From NCBI GenBank assembly GCA_020831525.1, contig JAFIGH010000016.1:1-62892 (forward strand): a stretch of 62,892 nt of DNA. The letters run 5' to 3'. The position numbers and the translations under genes are program-made. This document shows positions 62,301 to 62,892 of the stretch, piece by piece (positions within the stretch are counted from its first letter, which is position 1; every line of letters begins with the position of its first letter). The DNA comes from Opitutales bacterium. Lineage in GTDB: Bacteria > Verrucomicrobiota > Verrucomicrobiia > Opitutales > Oceanipulchritudinaceae. The notes beneath the pieces were generated by a model. That model worked only from the letters and a program-made list of their open reading frames with translations, did not search any database and was not told the origin of the DNA.

Positions 62301-62776
62301 GGATTTTCGCCAACCCCGGCATTCTTTTTGATGAAGGCATGCTCAAACCCGAGCAACAGGGGATGGATGATTTCGTCGACGGCATGCACAATATCATGGA
62401 GACGCACCGGCGCGTCGCGGGCCACTATTTTGAGGACGGAAGCATCGACCTCGCCTGCCCGCCGCTGAAGGCGCTCCTGCACATTATGGCGCACGGCAAG
62501 TGGGAGGGCAAGGGCTACCACGACCCTGAAGTGCGTGCCCTCTTCACGCGGGAGAGCCTGCTGAAGAGCGACTGGTACGGGGAGCGCCTTGACCGCCAGC
62601 AGGGTTACTTCCGTGCGTTTTGGGAAACGCGCGCGGGCTACCTCGACGCCGTGCAGCTCGAAGATGACGACCGCGCCCACGCGAAAGCGCGAATCGACCA
62701 GTACGTCGCACTGTACACAGAAGATAGCGGACGCACGCGCTGGAAAGGCACCATCGGGCGCGATCTTTTCTGCTGA
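59327..62776 (+). CDS. Probable PPi-dependent phosphoenolpyruvate carboxykinase
   Basis: The 1149-residue length matches the unusual diphosphate-type PEPCK of Propionibacterium and Entamoeba, which interconverts oxaloacetate plus PPi with PEP, CO2 and phosphate and is not close to ATP/GTP PEPCK. The N-terminus (LDLINLRLASMGQP) resembles the INLRLSLLGLP-type start I recall for that family. A P-loop-like VSGGGKSEISKS occurs at about 494-505. No other domains are obvious. A strong ribosome site GGGGAGG precedes ATG 59327. The family call is from memory of motifs and length; the active-site residues were not individually verified. Confidence 0.65.
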   Translation: MSLKPQEYVRAIGFDPETRHSVVYAGRELDLINLRLASMGQPIAGDEGNYPFSEVGRTLVAQYRARARYLEDIRPPADQRIEAFLQEYLGDLDDGPVSRLPGRTFALPQHGIARVLSLPTDSDVYRSELIESYRLANGVLHNPVKDRRTTEGVFHIAEGGLPIPGDKKAVPMKTFARLLRAALNPPESLMELPLTANQEKKARAWVSLLLRPVVAPEVPGYMNEQRMETRFFAPGNLVSNLDFVESIFGNAGDPFLPENDAGLDFDHWSGHTGCVILAPHLVRVTKKEMGLPHVSEATDRQKRDGMCWETEDEKYNDGGAFKVTARDAGGVVVTLIADNYFGYCKKEVKTQISFAANLMGLAEEEHAGGALAFPSYDLGEDFRLTDVMSEEGYDFGGMLKREGDHIEVMPEGYGVDTVYPEINYIPEGAHFSLSEQRISWKRKGEAQSIKLLADRLYILPTGYKVELKKPAVGRRWRLIGTSPEATLCHKPCTVSGGGKSEISKSIADAIIHAPFYVKDFKKDFDAVETILKRDYSARFRDPERRRDKGRSVLSAERTLGSVVKLFTPSPDFTDEHNEFIESIPPHLKELVLIVKRFYKQDWGDNWRSRFSVDVINGNPGHVLKYRNAKVVASYLRVGYESDGSWRVFSLRKDFAPASKIQAEDDITASITVPNEVLGGVSSRLAEQHPSLKVVFNCENRLFQRPDDAIVRGYDKKTEEDMARAGSFVSNFQPLTHEEAREIVEDAVRFDYFTDPMKERIREFVEHPERHPKYVVSSSNPRIVEGKPSKNPRYLQTVSTLEYPRDPYVAEVGHRLLHRLEKDVRSVFTVSAVLPGRRNNPPEGAIRNLAVFNPIHYLPLPEAFMEFISSMTGKSPSTTGAGSEGGLTKGPFNMLQPIVDLNNALISMILTGYKPFITAAGYVGPKFRVDHDISLLVPEIWCRMRLHERNPDWLIENGFLDRMEDFEYKGESVPASLLGYRINDAFVAYFMGRIFANPGILFDEGMLKPEQQGMDDFVDGMHNIMETHRRVAGHYFEDGSIDLACPPLKALLHIMAHGKWEGKGYHDPEVRALFTRESLLKSDWYGERLDRQQGYFRAFWETRAGYLDAVQLEDDDRAHAKARIDQYVALYTEDSGRTRWKGTIGRDLFC

Positions 62777-62892
62777 GGCGGACGGGACGTCTAATCCGAA
62801 TGGCGCTCGGATAAGCAGGTGATCCGCTGGAAGCGCGGGCGTCCCGCCCAATACTGTCAGTTTAGGTTGACAAGCGCTTCGCGCGGTGCGTT

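Noticed and set aside
1-62892. CRISPR arrays, rRNA genes, complete insertion sequences or a prophage
   Set aside because: No regularly spaced direct repeats, no rRNA-like stretches and no intact transposase or phage structural genes were seen.

Overview
The window looks like a GC-rich chromosomal segment from a Verrucomicrobiota bacterium, most likely the Opitutia/Puniceicoccales side. The evidence is a 51-residue small basic protein of the kind conserved in Verrucomicrobia and Chlamydiae (28312-28467), a TIGR03790-type protein, a BBP2-type beta-barrel with exopolysaccharide (EPS) export genes, an anaerobic sulfatase-maturase, and a probable PPi-dependent PEP carboxykinase of about 1150 residues. 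A de novo glycine betaine pathway, an MscS channel and a K+ channel point to a saline or osmotically variable habitat. This taxonomic call is an inference from gene content only.

Layout. 1-7.8 kb: infC, a TIGR03790 protein, clpP, then an EPS export set (beta-barrel, short Wza-like protein, Wzc-like tyrosine kinase) with hairpin terminators in front of, inside and after it. 8.0-10.9 kb: an overlapping CYTH / CHAD / ParA operon, possibly tied to polyphosphate, with ppk1 about 4 kb further on. 11.0-13.9 kb: panB-panC-coaX-panD, overlapping by 4 nt at every junction. 14-25.7 kb: a LolA-like membrane-anchored protein, ppk1, an alpha/beta hydrolase overlapping argA, a response regulator, a carboxyltransferase without a complete biotin domain, an FmdB-like protein, a double-ACT regulator, an EF-G-like GTPase with an altered G4 motif, and cutA. 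25.7-34.5 kb: a secreted PQQ-type sugar dehydrogenase, a vapC remnant, the small basic protein, DUF481, mscS, an M29-type aminopeptidase, mutY and a sulfatase-maturase. 34.8-40.5 kb: a K+ channel, an SsuA/THI5-type ABC transporter, glycine/sarcosine and sarcosine/dimethylglycine methyltransferases, and a zinc-ribbon membrane protein. 40.6-47 kb: a broken REP-type Y1 transposase, an O-antigen-ligase/TPR protein, FecR and VWA proteins, an acyltransferase, and a histone-H1-like/starch-binding-like fusion. 47.6-55.3 kb: tRNA-Arg(TCT), a TIM-barrel isomerase, pyruvate kinase, an MBL hydrolase, UDP-sugar pyrophosphorylase, phosphoglucomutase and a VTT membrane protein. 55.4-59.1 kb: an island-like stretch with a secreted metalloprotease whose prodomain seems to be a separate overlapping gene, a truncated VOC protein and an integrase scrap next to tRNA-Arg(ACG). 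59.3-62.8 kb: the probable PPi-PEPCK.

How the genes work together. UDP-sugar pyrophosphorylase and phosphoglucomutase can make sugar nucleotides for the surface polymers implied by the EPS and O-antigen genes. PPi-PEPCK, pyruvate kinase and the carboxyltransferase all act at the PEP/pyruvate/oxaloacetate node. MscS, the K+ channel and betaine synthesis form an osmotic set. No CRISPR array, rRNA operon, intact insertion sequence or prophage was seen. The most unusual items are the CYTH-CHAD-ParA operon, the split protease and the H1-like/starch-binding fusion.
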